This document shows positions 46,896 through 59,900 of a DNA stretch of 64,000 nucleotides, one piece after another; positions within the stretch are counted from its first letter, which is position 1, and every line of letters starts with the position of its first letter. Below the pieces are notes generated by a model. The model had not been told where the DNA came from and searched no databases. It worked only from the letters and a program-made list of their open reading frames with translations. The translations under genes were made by a program, and so were the position numbers. The stretch comes from Drosophila miranda (lineage: Eukaryota > Arthropoda > Insecta > Diptera > Drosophilidae), in contig NC_046676.1 in assembly GCF_003369915.1 (NCBI RefSeq), forward strand, positions 7,719,501 to 7,783,500, written 5' to 3'.

Positions 46896-47563
46896 TTTAA
46901 TATCTGTAAAATATTTAAAAGTAATACAATTTAGATTTTGATCTAGAAAGCCAATCGACCACTGTAATAGACCTCATGAATAATCTAGGTCTAAAAATAT
47001 CCAATCAAAATCACGCCGCGGCAGTCAAACAATCCTAAGTTTTATACTCCTCCTCTTACCTCGGTGCACTGTTTAATTAAAGTATAAAAAGGAATTCCTG
47101 TCACTTTCAATCTTTACATCTGTTTGGAATTTGCCAAAAAGTGATTCAAGAATGTACCCACATATTTATATTAATACGAACGCAGTATGCAATACACAGA
47201 GAAAAATCATAGCTAGTTCAAAGATAAAAAATTATATTTCTACTATGATTTTTTAAGTAAAGTTACTGTAGTTGTTAAGTAAATGTATTTCAGAGGTCGC
47301 AACATAGTACAATGTCAAACAATGTCAAATTTTTGTAAAGCACATTATATTATCCGAATTAGAACAAAACCATTTTAAAACCAGTGTAGAACATTTTTCC
47401 AGTGTATGCAAAAAACTGGGACAACTAACGGGCATGCGCTTCCCATCGATTGTGTAAAATTACTGTACCTAAGCCGTGGTATTTTATCTGCAACACTCGG
47501 CCACACTAATATAAATGTAAACAATTGATTTTTCCTGCAAAATCTACAAAAAATTTATAAAAA
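46896..47563. other. Divergent sei/gammaSnap1 promoter region
   Basis: A motif-1-like element CGGCCACACTA lies at about 47499-47509, some 55-65 bases before the gammaSnap1 ATG, at the right distance for its start site. ATCGATT occurs at 47445. No coding frame supported. Confidence 0.45.
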
Positions 47564-49206
47564 ATGTCTGCTGCCAAAAAAGTAGCCGAAGCGGAGGAGC
47601 TAGTTAGACAGGCAGAGAAAAGGTAAGTGTCCATGTTTTATATACTTAAATAGCCAATGAACAAATCATCAATGACATTGCAGTCTAAAAACATCGCTCT
47701 TGAAATGGGTACCTGACTATGACAGTGCAGCTGATGAGTATTCCAAAGCTGGTAAAGTACATTTGACTAAATCTATGTTTATATATTTTTACCAGATATG
47801 TTTTCGGGATTACATATTTATACATACATAAGTACACCAATGAACGTAACAAAGCTTTAAAAACTGTTTTCGTGTCTCTCTTGGATTTGTAGCTGCCTGT
47901 GTATATGTACATATACACTTTGTGTATAGGGATACATACATACGTATGTGCATATGAATGCATGTTTTTGTATACATATGTAAATAAAGATTAAATCGAA
48001 AACCTCATTAATATTTCTCCCAGATCACATATTTTGTGCATAAATGTACCTTTATGCGATTAAGTAGTACCTGTATAACCATTTATCATTCAATTATTTC
48101 CAGCTACTGCATTCCGAATAGCAAAAAATTTTGATAAAAGCAAGGTTTATCAATTGAAGGCCATTGAGTGTTACAAAAACAACAAATCTTGGTTCCATGC
48201 CGCAAAATGTTACGAGCAGGTGTGTATAATCATACTGGTACTTTACCTGCAACTTATATAATGCTTTAACAGTCAACCTTACATGGTTTTCCAATAAGAA
48301 ATAAGATGAAAACTGACTTTATATTGTATAACATTTGAATATCTTTTAGATTGTTTTGCTATCAAAAGATACAGACAAACTATTGGAGATTGAAGAATAC
48401 GTGAACAAAGCTTGTAGCTTATACCAACAACATGGTTCGCCGGAAGCAGCCGCATCCGCTTTGGATAAAGCTGCCAAATTAACTGAACAAAAGCATCCTG
48501 AGATGGCTCTACGATTCTACCAGCATGCTATAGAAGTAATAATGGTAAGTCAAGTCTATGATATATAAGTATCTTTTTAAATAACATATAAAACAATTTA
48601 ATTAATTGATTAATTTTCAGATTGACGACTCCATCCGTCAGGCAACTGAATATTCATCCAAAGTGTCACGAATACTAGTCAAATTAAGGAGGTAATACAG
48701 TTACAATTTCAATGACAGTATTATGTTTAAAGTCAACCACTTATTTCAGATACGATGAAGCAGCAAAAGCAATTCTGAAAGAGATGGATCTATATCAGCA
48801 AACGGAATCCTATGGCCAAATCGGGCGCTTGGTTGTGGCTTTGGTGCTGGTTCAATTAGCCCGTGGCGATTCAGTGGAAGCAGAAAAGGCATTCAAGGAA
48901 TGGGGAAGTTGTTGCGAGCCCGAAGAGTTGTCTACACTGCAAACACTTTTAACTGCATTTGATGAAGAAGATGCTGAAATGGCGTCCAGAATGTTGGCAA
49001 CTCCATTTATCAGACATATGGATGTGGAGTACGCGATTTTAGCTAAAAATATTCCATTACCAGAAGGTATGCAGCTGGAGAAGAAATCTGAAGATAATGC
49101 TGGCATTGTGAGTTAAATTTTCGCGAGTTACACGAAGTACACTAAGTAATCATTTTTTTGTAACACCTAGGCAACCAACGAAGACGAGGACGAAGGAATA
49201 TGCTAA
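47564..49206 (+). CDS. gammaSnap1: Gamma-soluble NSF attachment protein
   Basis: SNAP proteins recruit NSF to SNARE complexes for their disassembly after membrane fusion; the gamma form is linked to endosomal traffic. Exons: 47564-47622, 47684-47751, 48104-48219, 48350-48544, 48621-48691, 48750-49107, 49171-49206; in phase, 300 residues. All-helical TPR-like repeats are visible (SAADEYSKAATAFRIAKNFDKS; KVYQLKAIECYKNN; ASALDKAAKLTEQKHPEMAL). The acidic C-terminus (NEDEDEGIC) ends in Cys, unlike alpha-SNAP. Polyadenylation signal at 49293-49298. Confidence 0.95.
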
Positions 49207-49701
49207 TTTTGTTAAAGGTTTACAGCTTTCTTCCCTAGAAAATCATAATTATAGTTAATCTGCAAGCTAATACCCCCTTAAAATAATTGTTAAATAAAAT
49301 ATTCATCATAATCGTTGTATTTTATTCTAATAAAAAAATATTTTAATGTTTGATCTATACTACAAAAATTTGCATGTATGTATGTAACATATATAGCGAC
49401 AAAGTAATACAAATAATATGTTCATAGTAATTAATGTTTACCTTGAAATGGGTTTTTTTTTTCATATATGTATGTAAATTATTAAATTACACCGGAACAC
49501 GACGAGTATGCTGTTATTAGGTATTTATTGATTATTTTAAGTGAACAATTCCTCAGAAGCGTTAGCTAGCTGAGTGGTATCAAACATTGGAGTTATGATA
49601 GTTATTGAATTCGGTAGCGGTAGCTGACCGAATATTATGAATGAGAATTAATTGATCGAGGCGAGCGATACGCTGCGCTTTATTTGGATTCAAACTTAAG
49701 A
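49207..49701. other. gammaSnap1 3' UTR and flank
   Basis: Contains the gammaSnap1 polyadenylation signal at 49293-49298 and, on the minus strand, AATAAA at 49679-49684, which would end the small gene to the right. No coding frame supported. Confidence 0.5.
49679..49684 (-). terminator. Polyadenylation signal for the small minus-strand gene
   Basis: AATAAA on the minus strand, 18 bases downstream of the stop at 49702. It supports a minus-strand transcript ending here. Confidence 0.5.
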
Positions 49702-49971
49702 CTAATTATTAATGAAATTAAAAGCTATGATTGCAGCCGGCTTCGCGGACAGTGCTGCCGCGGCGCTGCCTTCGCTGCAGAGCGATCGCCGCCGTTCCAA
49801 GAACTTCAACGTCGCTGGCAGATGTTCGGCACCCGTGGGAACCGCTGACTTTCGCCTTGTGGGTGGTGTTGAATTACTGCAGCTGCATCCGCCAAACCTA
49901 TGACTCTGGTCGTGGACCTCGCTGATATGCTAGGTCAGCACACGCCCAGTGTCGGTGGTTAACTTGTACAT
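49702..49971 (-). CDS. Small gene with one in-frame TAG after codon 13
   Basis: From an ATG at 49971 the frame reads 13 codons (MYKLTTDTGRVLT), a TAG at 49932-49930 followed by C, then 75 open codons to a TAG at 49704-49702. The downstream part is rich in Ser, Ala, Arg and Cys (FGGCSCSNSTPP, TRRKSAVPTGAEHL, FLERRRSLCSEGSAAAALSAKP). It is clearly more GC-rich than its AT-rich surroundings, as coding DNA would be. An AATAAA lies 18 bases past the final stop. Alternatives are stop-codon readthrough (TAG-C is a permissive context), a recent CAG-to-TAG nonsense mutation, or splicing into the CCTAG just before the open part. Not recognised as any family. Confidence 0.4.
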
Positions 49972-51213
49972 ACATATGTATCAGGTCAGTGATCAGGTAT
50001 CAGTGATCCGACGGTTTTCGCGTCTATCACCGGATCCGCCGTCGAACGCTTCCTTCTTTGCGCACACAAGCACAAATATACAGCTGCTTTGTCTGACACT
50101 GCCAGATCGTCGTGCTGCCGCTTCGATTGGCAAATAATAGCAAAAGACCCCGCACACATAATTTATAAATTAATGGAAAACTAGGAATTAAACTGAAATA
50201 CATTGAATGGTTTTAATATGTAAATATACAGTCTGGCTATTGTTAATTGCTAATTGTTTTGAGATATATCACTTGATAAAGAAATGTGTTTCTCTTTTGA
50301 AAATTGAAATATTTGAGTTGAAACATGAATCCGGTTTGGCAATCTCATTATTATGGAAAAAAACAAAATAAAAAAAGAACGAACGACATCTGTAACCGAT
50401 GCTAGCTATTGATATTGATATTTAACCTGTCAACGGAAAACGAAAATAAATTTATTGAAATATTAAGATATACGAAAATAAATTTCCGATTGTATTAATA
50501 AAGATTTCAAACATCAGCATAAAGGAATATATTTTTTACCGCTCAAAAAACTTGGCATTTATGTACTACCATTCTTAAATCGTAAGAATCTTGCATGGCT
50601 GATACAAAATAATTCCGTGTACTCCCGATGTGCCGATTCCATCGTGCCAATTTGAAAGACATGTGACTTCGCCTTGCAACTCCGCTAAAAATTTTTGATT
50701 CGGGTCACCGTTTATTGTATTTTCAACGGTATAAAGAAATCCAATAAAAGCAAATGTTTAAAATAGGCCAGTCAAGTAGAAAATTGATCGAATAAAATTA
50801 TGTGGGCATGGCAAAATGTTTCATCTAGCTAATAATATTCAACGGAAGATCAAAGTTGAACAATAGGAACGACTACCCTCTTTCGTTTTTTTTGTTTGAC
50901 CATTTTCGCTAAAACCTCTTATTACGCAAAATGCAATGAAAGCAGATGTTTCAAAATAAACCAGTAATTAGAAAATAGGGACCATGGAATATCAAAATCT
51001 AGGAATACGTAAAATAGAACATGAATTCGTCAGTATATTTACGGTATATTTTTAAAATGAGACGGTATATTTGTGAGGGTCGGACGGGATGTTTTGTCGA
51101 TAAGTCCGCGGTCACACTGTTCGTCCGGTTGTGCGTTGATAAAAGACGGAAGGTTAAACAGTATTTGTAACATATAAATCTGAATTTTGTGAAAGTACTA
51201 TACTAAAAGAAAA
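49972..51213. other. Intergenic, twinstar upstream
   Basis: About 1.2 kb. The part at 49980-50140 is GC-richer and may be the 5' exon or promoter of the small minus-strand gene. The rest is AT-rich with no coding frame. The twinstar promoter element lies at its right end. Confidence 0.45.
51110..51119 (+). promoter_or_regulatory. Ohler motif 1 at twinstar promoter
   Basis: GGTCACACTG, a match to yGGTCACACTR apart from the first base, about 95 bases before the twinstar ATG. Position and orientation fit the twinstar start site. A half DRE (GTCGATAAG) lies 14 bases upstream. Confidence 0.6.
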
Positions 51214-53659
51214 ATGGTATGTATTAAAACGATTTAATTATTAATAAAATTAAAAAGGACCAACCATATAAATATATATGTATAAATATATATATGTACA
51301 TATATATTCATAGGTATAGCTGATTAAGTGTATATCTTGATACACAAATCCATGCATATTTGTATGTTTGGATGAATCATATAAGCAGCTCCTTTGAAAA
51401 CTGTATATGTGTTTGAAATCTGGACATAAATTTTTACAAGGGTGTGCATATATTTATTATATATATAAAATAGTAGTATATATATGTATGTACATCTGTT
51501 CAAACTTTTTGCAAATATACATATATAACCAACGTTGGCTATATTCGGCGATATATGTTCATGTGTATGTATGCTTCCATACACATGTATGTAAACCAAA
51601 TTAGTCATTGGTAGGAACGGATATTACTCATTTATTAAAGTGCTTCCATACTTTTCGCTATTCACGCAAATTGCCAAATGGCAATTTCAGAACTTAATCG
51701 AAGAAGAAAAGGTTTTAGGCGGTGCATATGTACATATGTACAATTTTCTGTTCCAAATGGGTGGCGGTGGCGGCGTCTTGGCCGAACCGAACCAGAAACA
51801 ATTCAGAAAGAAAAATTGGAGAAAAATAGGCACGCTTATACACACACACTTTTGCATGTGTATATATTTTTACACACAAATATATGTATTCATGTGTGTG
51901 TAGGTAAATGCCGCTTTTTTTTATTTCGATGGCTATTAATATGTACACATGTCTGTATGTATCTGCATGTTCTCCCACGGACGAATGTACAAATATATAA
52001 CTATACCGAAATATGTATAAATATATATCCATATATGTATCGCCGGAATACATATTTAAGGTGTGTGGAGAGCGATCCGATCATTTCCCTGCCGCCGCCT
52101 GTGCGTGTGTATGCTTGAATACATGGTCGCTTGCATTTGTATGAAAGTGTGTGTGACAGCCACAGACGTTTGTATGTAGGAGAAATGTATTCCCGATTGC
52201 CGAATATTGCACGAAAATTGGTGTAAATCCTTGAGTACTTAGAAAGTAAAGGTCTTCAAATTATTAAACCATGTGGCGTTTCTCAACTTCGACTAAAACC
52301 CACAGCATTTCATGTTTTAGACTTTTGTTTGCCCTTATGTTTGCCGGCAGTTGTAAAATTACCCTTGAACTTTTGCCGGGTTGAAACTGTAAATGGTGCC
52401 ACACCCACTGTCATCCCTGTAAATTATTTTCGGAAATTGATTTTATTGCAACCATTTTAAGATAAATAAATAAGCTATGAATAAATACGGTGCATAAATA
52501 CGGATAAAATAAAGAAAAAGTTATTACTTTGCATATTATTTGTTGTTATTGCCGGCAATGACTGCAACATTTTCGTATAGTTAAAAAGAGACGGCAATAG
52601 TGTTGGCTCAGACACAGGGGGAGTTGAGTTGTGTTGACGCACACCAGACACTAATACACACACAGGGGTACACATGTATAGTATACGGTAGAATGGTTTT
52701 TGGCGCCTTTACAAACTTTTAAATTAATCATTTAGTTCTTGCCATTAACATGGAAAATATTTAATTTGAATTTTGACAGGCTTCAGGTGTAACTGTGTCC
52801 GATGTCTGCAAGACTACATACGAGGAAATCAAAAAGGACAAAAAGCATCGTTATGTCATTTTCTACATCCGTGACGAAAAGCAGATCGATGTGGAAACTG
52901 TGGCAGATCGCAACAGCGAATACGACCAGTTTCTAGAAGATATCCAGAAATGCGGTCCTGGCGAATGCCGGTAAGTTTCACTCCCATATACCATATACCA
53001 TATATAGTAGTGTCTGTTCCGCATGCAACCACATTTTAAAATCCAAGACAAATTAAATGTGATCTCTCAGTTATTATTTCGTAATAGTATAAGGGACCTG
53101 TTCCTCTAAGATTCTTACGTTTTTCCCATTATTTTATCTTTATTTTGTCTATTCGTATCCGGATCGCATCCGAACATCGAAGACTTTAAAAGCGAGATTC
53201 ACCAAGCATTGGTGTCCTCCGCACGAACCAAGCAGATCTGCGATTGTAAATGTAGCTTAATCTTCGTTAAAACGGATAACTCGACAGCCTATAATAACCG
53301 ATTTCTATTTCAATTCAACAGTTATGGATTGTTCGACTTTGAGTACATGCATCAATGCCAAGGCACCTCTGAGAGTTCAAAGAAGCAAAAGCTGTTCCTT
53401 ATGTCGTGGTGTCCCGATACTGCTAAGGTATGAAGATAACCCAACCCAGCCATGTGTGGGTTAATTACAGTTAATTAATGCCACATTTGTTCTTTGTTCT
53501 TTTTTGTTGCAGGTTAAGAAGAAGATGTTGTATTCCAGCTCTTTCGATGCTCTCAAGAAATCGCTGGTGGGCGTACAAAAGTATATACAAGCCACCGATC
53601 TGTCTGAAGCCTCCCGTGAAGCCGTCGAGGAGAAGCTTCGCGCCACTGACCGCCAATAA
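51214..53659 (+). CDS. tsr: Twinstar, cofilin/ADF
   Basis: Severs and depolymerises actin filaments; needed for cytokinesis, cell migration and axon growth. Exons: 51214-51216, 52780-52970, 53322-53427, 53513-53659; in phase, 148 residues, the standard cofilin length. The first coding exon holds only the ATG, followed by GTATGT and a 1.56-kb intron. Ser3 in M-A-S3-G-V is the LIM-kinase inhibitory site. The actin-binding helix KKKMLYSSSFDALKKSL is present. Ends RATDRQ. Polyadenylation signal at 53797-53802. Confidence 0.97.
51217..52779 (+). other. tsr: First intron of twinstar
   Basis: Follows the ATG-only exon. Dominated by TATATGTATG/ACATATAT repeats at 51270-51600 and 51840-52050, with a GGTGGCGGTGGCGGCG patch at 51760-51777. 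Frames of up to 146 codons here translate repeat DNA and show no family; I call none coding. Confidence 0.7.
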
Positions 53660-53950
53660 ACTGTATGGAGAGAGCACTGTGCATTGCATTTAACGAACAA
53701 GAAAGGCATGCATAAAACAGCGATCAAAACATATGTATCCTGTTGAGATCGCCAATTTGTAAGAGAATTTTCTACATAATTTGTATTTTCAGTAGAAATA
53801 AAGAAAATGAATGAAAGATATAACTTATTATTTATTTGTTTGCCACCCTGTCCGCAGGGCCCCGCAGGCCAAGCAACTTAAACACTCGATAAGACTATCT
53901 TTACAATACGTATTCACCGATTAGGAGTGAAAACAACCTCTAATGGACAC
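53660..53950. other. Convergent twinstar/IntS1 3' ends
   Basis: Twinstar signal AATAAA at 53797-53802 and IntS1 signal (AATAAA, minus) at 53831-53836. The two signals are about 30 bases apart and point at each other, so the transcripts probably overlap by a few bases. Confidence 0.6.
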
Positions 53951-56900
53951 TTAATAGCCATGCTGAATCACTAATGTCTGCAGAACCTTCCGGATGGGAG
54001 AGCAGGTGTTCAGTGACGACTTGAGGCCCAGGGAAAATGCAACCGATAAGATTTCGATGGCATGCTCCTGCAGTAGTACCGACATCTCTGGCAGGTTATC
54101 AATCGCTGTCGCTGCCACCGACGAATTCTCGTCCCTCAGGCACTGTATGTAGGCGTTTAGGGTGCACACATTGATGTCCGAGTTTCCGGGATTGTGTTTC
54201 AGATGCCTAATCAGGATTATAAAGGCAATCGATCGTATCTGGGCACTCGGCGAGAATATCAGGTTGAGCAGCCGCTCGAACAGCTCGTTGATGAACACAA
54301 ACCTCTTAGATGTGAGGCACTCCAGCTCCTGCATTGGCCCCAGCACGACGTCCTCCATGTTGGACTGCTTGATGATCTTGATTAGGTCAAGAAAGTGCGG
54401 CGATATGTCCGTGTAGTTCGATCTGCTGTACGAGCTCAAAGTCAGGACTGAAGAGGGCCCTCGGACACCCACGACGTCTGCCACCGGAACATTGCTCGCG
54501 CTGCCCTCTAAAGGCTCAATCTCGGCTACCACTGGCTTGCTAGCCGATGGCTTCACCTCAAAGTGCTCGTCCAGCTCATACTCGTACCGAACCTCCTCGT
54601 CGTCCAGCTCAGAGAGGAAGATCGACTTGTGCTGAAGCAGGGCCACTGCCTGGACGAGGACCTGCAGCTTGCCCAGCGATGTGTACTTGTCGGCCAGCTC
54701 CATCAGTATGCCCACGTACTGCTCGATGAACAGCAGGGCACTGGACGGGTTGTAGTTGATATATGCCTGCAGTACCTGCACAAACTTGCTGAGCATCTGC
54801 AAGGCCTCCTTGACCGAGCTGTGGTGCTTGAAGAAGTTAAAATAGCAGGAGAGGGTTGTCTGGATTTCGGTCTTGTACGAGTCTTCGAAAATAGTTGGCT
54901 GCAGAAGCTCCAAGGTCCTAAGGATCTGCACGAACCGATGGAAGTGATGCTCCTCGCGAAGCGCTTTCATGGTGATCTGTGCCCGGCCCTGCATTATCGA
55001 AGAGAGTACGCTCAACTGACGCAGAAAGAGTAGCGGATGGGATGCGGCCAGCTTTCGCAGAAGCAGCTCCGTGTCAGTCGACAATGTTTCAAAGTCTTTC
55101 TTTCCCACTAGGCTACCCAAGCACGTTATCAAATTATTCGAGACATTGTCGGCCTGACAGCCCTTCAGGGTCTGTAACTTATACGATCTCTCGCCATCTT
55201 TGCTGGGCCGCAGAAACTTGATGCGCGGATACATGATGTACATCTGTTGCAGGACCTGCAGCTTCAGATAATCGGACACCGTGCTCTCCTCCACATAATC
55301 CATAACCTTGACCATCAGGTCCCTTCGCTTCTCTGTTAGCTTGAACAGCAGCTGCATTCTGGAGCATAGCTTGAAGTCGTACCCTCTGGGGTCGACCTTA
55401 ATCTCGGAGACTCCTTCGTGCAGCATAAAATGTGTGAATGGCTCCAGCTCTGAGTCTTTGAGCAGGAAAAAGGGATCGGGGCGGGCATTCTTGGAAGAGG
55501 ATTTCTCCCGCCCTTTCCACAGTTTCGGATTGGTGGTCAGTGCCTCGAAATAGTTAAGTACCGTGCTATAATCGTATTCTGCCCGGAACTCCCTGAACAG
55601 GAACTCTGCTATCCTTTCGATGGTGTCCCAATTTGTCTGGTGGTTTATCAGCGACAGCAGATAGAATCGAAACTCACTACACGACTTGGAGAACAGGAAC
55701 TTCTCCTTCAGCAGCTGGCTGGACACTATTTCGGGATCTACTTCAGATAGCCAATCGATAAAGAGACCATTTTGGAAGATCTGTTCATTGTGGCAACTGT
55801 GGCTTATGCTGCTGCTGCTGCTATCCATTTTCGGTGCATCGAAACTTTTGATGGTGTCCCTAACGATCTTCTTCCTGGCCAATAAAGAACTGTTGCCCTT
55901 CAACTGTTGGAAGTAAATGTCCCGAGAGTTGCGCAGCATAAACACCAGGCTATCGTGATACAGCTCCGTGCTCTGCAGCAAATTCTGATCTAAGCTAAAA
56001 TTGTGCCTAAAGATTTTGAAATTCTTTTGCAGGCTTTTCTCCAGAATGCGATAGCTGTCGCGGTGCAGCATACAGCTGAAGAATGCCCGCAGCAGGGTGC
56101 TGGCATGCCGACTCATTATGATGGCCCTCTCAAAATTCACGCTACGATCGGGCGGCAGCTTGGCCACCACTTCGGTTACAGCAGCCAGCAGATCGTTGTT
56201 GCTGCTGCTTCTATGTGGACTTATCACAATTTCGAGGAGATTATGGATCAGATCCCGGCAATCGGTGCGGCAAATCAAACCCTGATCTGGCTGGGTGAGT
56301 ACCCTCTGAACCAACTGTTTGGTTAAGCTGTTGCTGCTGCTGATGTTGCTACTGCTACTGATGCTGCTGGCATCGTTGGCATCATAGTCCCCAATTTCAA
56401 TATTCTCCTGAATAATCACACTGAGTCTGGGCAGATCCGGCACCGTCTGGGAATGGGAGTGCAGGTCGAGGGCTTGGACCGTATAATGCCCATTCTTGGC
56501 ACCGCGCGCCTGCTGAATCTCAATTAGTTGCGCCAGATAGGCCTTGTTGAGTATGGCGTTCTTGACCAGATCAAACTGCTCGAGCACTGCCGTGTCCAGC
56601 ATGGCCAGTAGCTTGGACATGGAGTTCACGGGGGTGCCGAAGTTCTGCACAAAGAGCACAATCTGGTCGGGCGTCAGGTCATGCAGTGCGGCCTCGATTA
56701 GCCTGTCCACCGAGGATCGGATCATTTTCAGCTTCAGCCAGTCGGGCAGCAGTTGCACCTGCTCCTGCGGCATGCTGGGCAGAAAGGCGACGGGCGCCGG
56801 TCGTCCGGGCGGAAACCAGTAATCCAGAATCGGTATGGACTCTGGCATGTTCTTGTTCGAATACGTGAGCAGTATAATAAAGGCGTGTATGATGTTGATG

Positions 56901-59900
56901 TGCAGAGGAAGCTGCACGCCATCATCGAACTGTACCATCAGCAGATCCGGGTACTCGGTCCACTCGTAGGGCTCGTGGTACTCCCTCAGCTTGATAATGT
57001 AGTTGTTGAACATGACAAACAAACACTTGAGCGTCTGGATGCGAGTATCGTCTGGCGCATAGTCATAGTCCTCCTGTGATATGATGATGTGCTGGAACAT
57101 GGTGCTGCGCTCCACAATCAATTGGGCCATATCGATCACATGGTCGAGCATTTCGTTCACGGGATCGCCCATCGTGTGGGCCGTAATGAACTGAATGTAG
57201 GCCATGATCAGCTCTGGGCAGTTCTCCACTTGGCAGGCAGCTCGCAGCTGTGGAATTATAAACGGTTTCACCTCGAAGAAATGCGGTATCTGCTGGATCG
57301 ATTTCAAAAGCCATTCATGCTCGTAGTCATCCGAGTGCCTGAAGATGATGTTGAGGCCGGAAAGAGCGGCCACCCGCGACTGCTTCACAGTGGAGGAGAG
57401 CCGTCTAAATATATAATCCAGTAGCTCGCACACGATCTGATGGTTGAGGCTGGCGTCAAATGTTAAATTGCGCAGGAAATTCACCAGCTCGGCATCACGG
57501 CTGTTCTCTTCGTTAATATTAACTGCATTGAATAGGAGGAACTCGCACAGGCACTGCACCGGCAGGTGACTAAAGTCTCCCTCGCTATTCTGAACCAAAT
57601 CCGACAGCCACGGCATGGACTGAGTGGTGCCCTGCCTTTGAATTATGTCCAGCAGCAGGTCGGGCTTGCGACAGCGGCAGAACAAATGGCCGAGCTTGTA
57701 GGTCTGATTGAGGAACTTCATTTGATCCAATACCATAGACGGCACCTTGCGCGGTGCTCCCAGCGGAGCCATTAGCATTAGCTGGGTAATCAGAATTGCG
57801 TTCTCTTCCGTGATGACTGCATTCGGAGACGTTTGCGCCGCCAAATATGTTTCAAACTGCAGGATATGGTCTCTTTCCACAGTCATTATCTGCAAGTGTC
57901 AAGAGGGATAATCGGGTAATGGAAATGCTTGTGTTTTGTTTACAATTTACCTGCAACTCGTCCTTGCTGGCTGCGGTATTCACAAACTGGCTCGTGATGC
58001 ATATCTCAATCAGCATTTTCATTGTGGGATAGTGATCCCAGCAGAAGGCCCCAAATGTCGAGGGATTGTGGGCGGATATCATGAGTAGAATCAGCCAGGT
58101 CTTCCAATAAAAGGCAATGATGGCCAGCTTCGGGGCTCATAGTCCGAGGGCAGTCGAATGTTCTCCGGATGGTGGTATTCGGACATATTAAACAGGAAGT
58201 CTATTATGTCAAACTTATTGGCCTGCACGGCGGGAATATTGCTGGTCTTCATTCCAGAAACACGCTTGATAACCAAAAACAATATATCGAAGGTGTTGGC
58301 AATCGAAAAGGGTATATCTTTGGTGATTCCAATCAAAATAATGCGCAGCAGGGTCTCCTCGTGAATGGGCGTCTCCGAGATGATCCGCAATATGGCCACC
58401 CTCTCTGGCTCCGAGGGCCACTGATCGCACCGTGAATACTGCTCGGGGGTGTCCAGCAGGAGCAGCTTGTGCAGCGCCTGGTGGTACTCAATGCCAGTTA
58501 TTTTGAAAACGTTTGGCACTGTTTCGTACATCCACGACACCGTGTCCAGTTGAATCTGTCCCATTTGGTTGTACAGCTTGAGCAGGGCTTGGTTATTTTT
58601 CACATCGCGATTGTTCTTCAGCGAGAGGCTGGCCTCACGCGCCTGCGGTGTGGCCGAAAGGAACATGCAGAGGCAGACAATGTCTACCATTGAATGGAAT
58701 ATGCGCTCCTTGAACTCAAACTGTTCTATTTGCGGGGTGAGGTCCTCTCGTTCGCTTAGAAATGTTTTGCAGAACCTAACTAGATTCACGTCGAAGCGCA
58801 GCATGCGCACAAGCTCCCTCAAGAAGACCCGCAATGTCCTCAGGCAATCGTCCCTCTGTAGTAGAAATTCCTGGTAAATTTCGGCCAGATTTGCAGCCGA
58901 TTGGTCCGCAGATGTTTGAAACATTGTGGCTATAAAAAGGAGAGTATAAATAAAAGGTAATGTTTAGTAAAACTTTTTGCTCACCTAGCATTCCCATGTT
59001 GTTTGGGTTTCTGGTGTTTGAAAGCTCGTTTTGAACCACCAGCTTCATGACAGTGCCCAATATATCTGGCTGCAAGTAGATCATTTCCTTGAGGCAGGAC
59101 ATATAATGATTGATCAGGGGTTTAGTTTTCAGACGCATTTTCACCAACACCAAAAGAACTTCGTTATCCTGAGTGTTGCGCCCCTTGATGTTGAAGCAGA
59201 TATACGAGAGAAGTTGCTGGGCGAACTTCACGAGCTTGCCATTGTGTATCCACAGCTCCAGGCGGGAAATACTCAGGCAGCGCACCTCGGCTATGCCTGA
59301 CGTGGTGCAGAGGAACTTCAGGAAATTCCTAGTGTAATTATCCTGCTGCTGGCGTTTGTTCAACTGGTCCCGAATCGCCTCGCTGACATGCTTCTGGACA
59401 GTCTCATCGCTGAATCGTGCCTTGACGGCTCCAATTGAGTCTGGCAACGGCTCTAGCTCGGAATTTAAAGGGCTGGCATCTAGGCTTTGCGTCGAATTAT
59501 CTCCAGAGTCGTCGTCGATGGTAACACTATCCCTGTGAGCCGAGGGTATGGCCGTGCTCGCATCCCAGCGGAGTAGGCTTAGGTGGGGAGTGCGTGTTTT
59601 GAAAGCTGCGCAAACATTCTTAACGTAGGACGCACAGTACTCATTGTCCGCCCAGTAGCGCTCGTTGACAGCATCGTCGATGTACGTTCGCAGCAGTACT
59701 TCTGGCCACTGCGGTACGTCCACAAATCCCCTGGTTAGCAGGTTCGTAAACAGTATGTGCAGATTGGTATTGTACCGCATCTTAACATTGGCTTCGCGAC
59801 GCAAAAAGGACAACAGAGCGAAGGCAACGATATCTGTGCAGAATACTAGTGGCTGCAGTTTCGCCACGTATATCAGGGCAAGAATGCCAATATTATCCAC

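Noticed and set aside
51324-52118. Frames up to 146 codons in the first twinstar intron.
   Set aside because: Repeat-derived, Tyr/Ile/His-rich, and within a well-supported intron.
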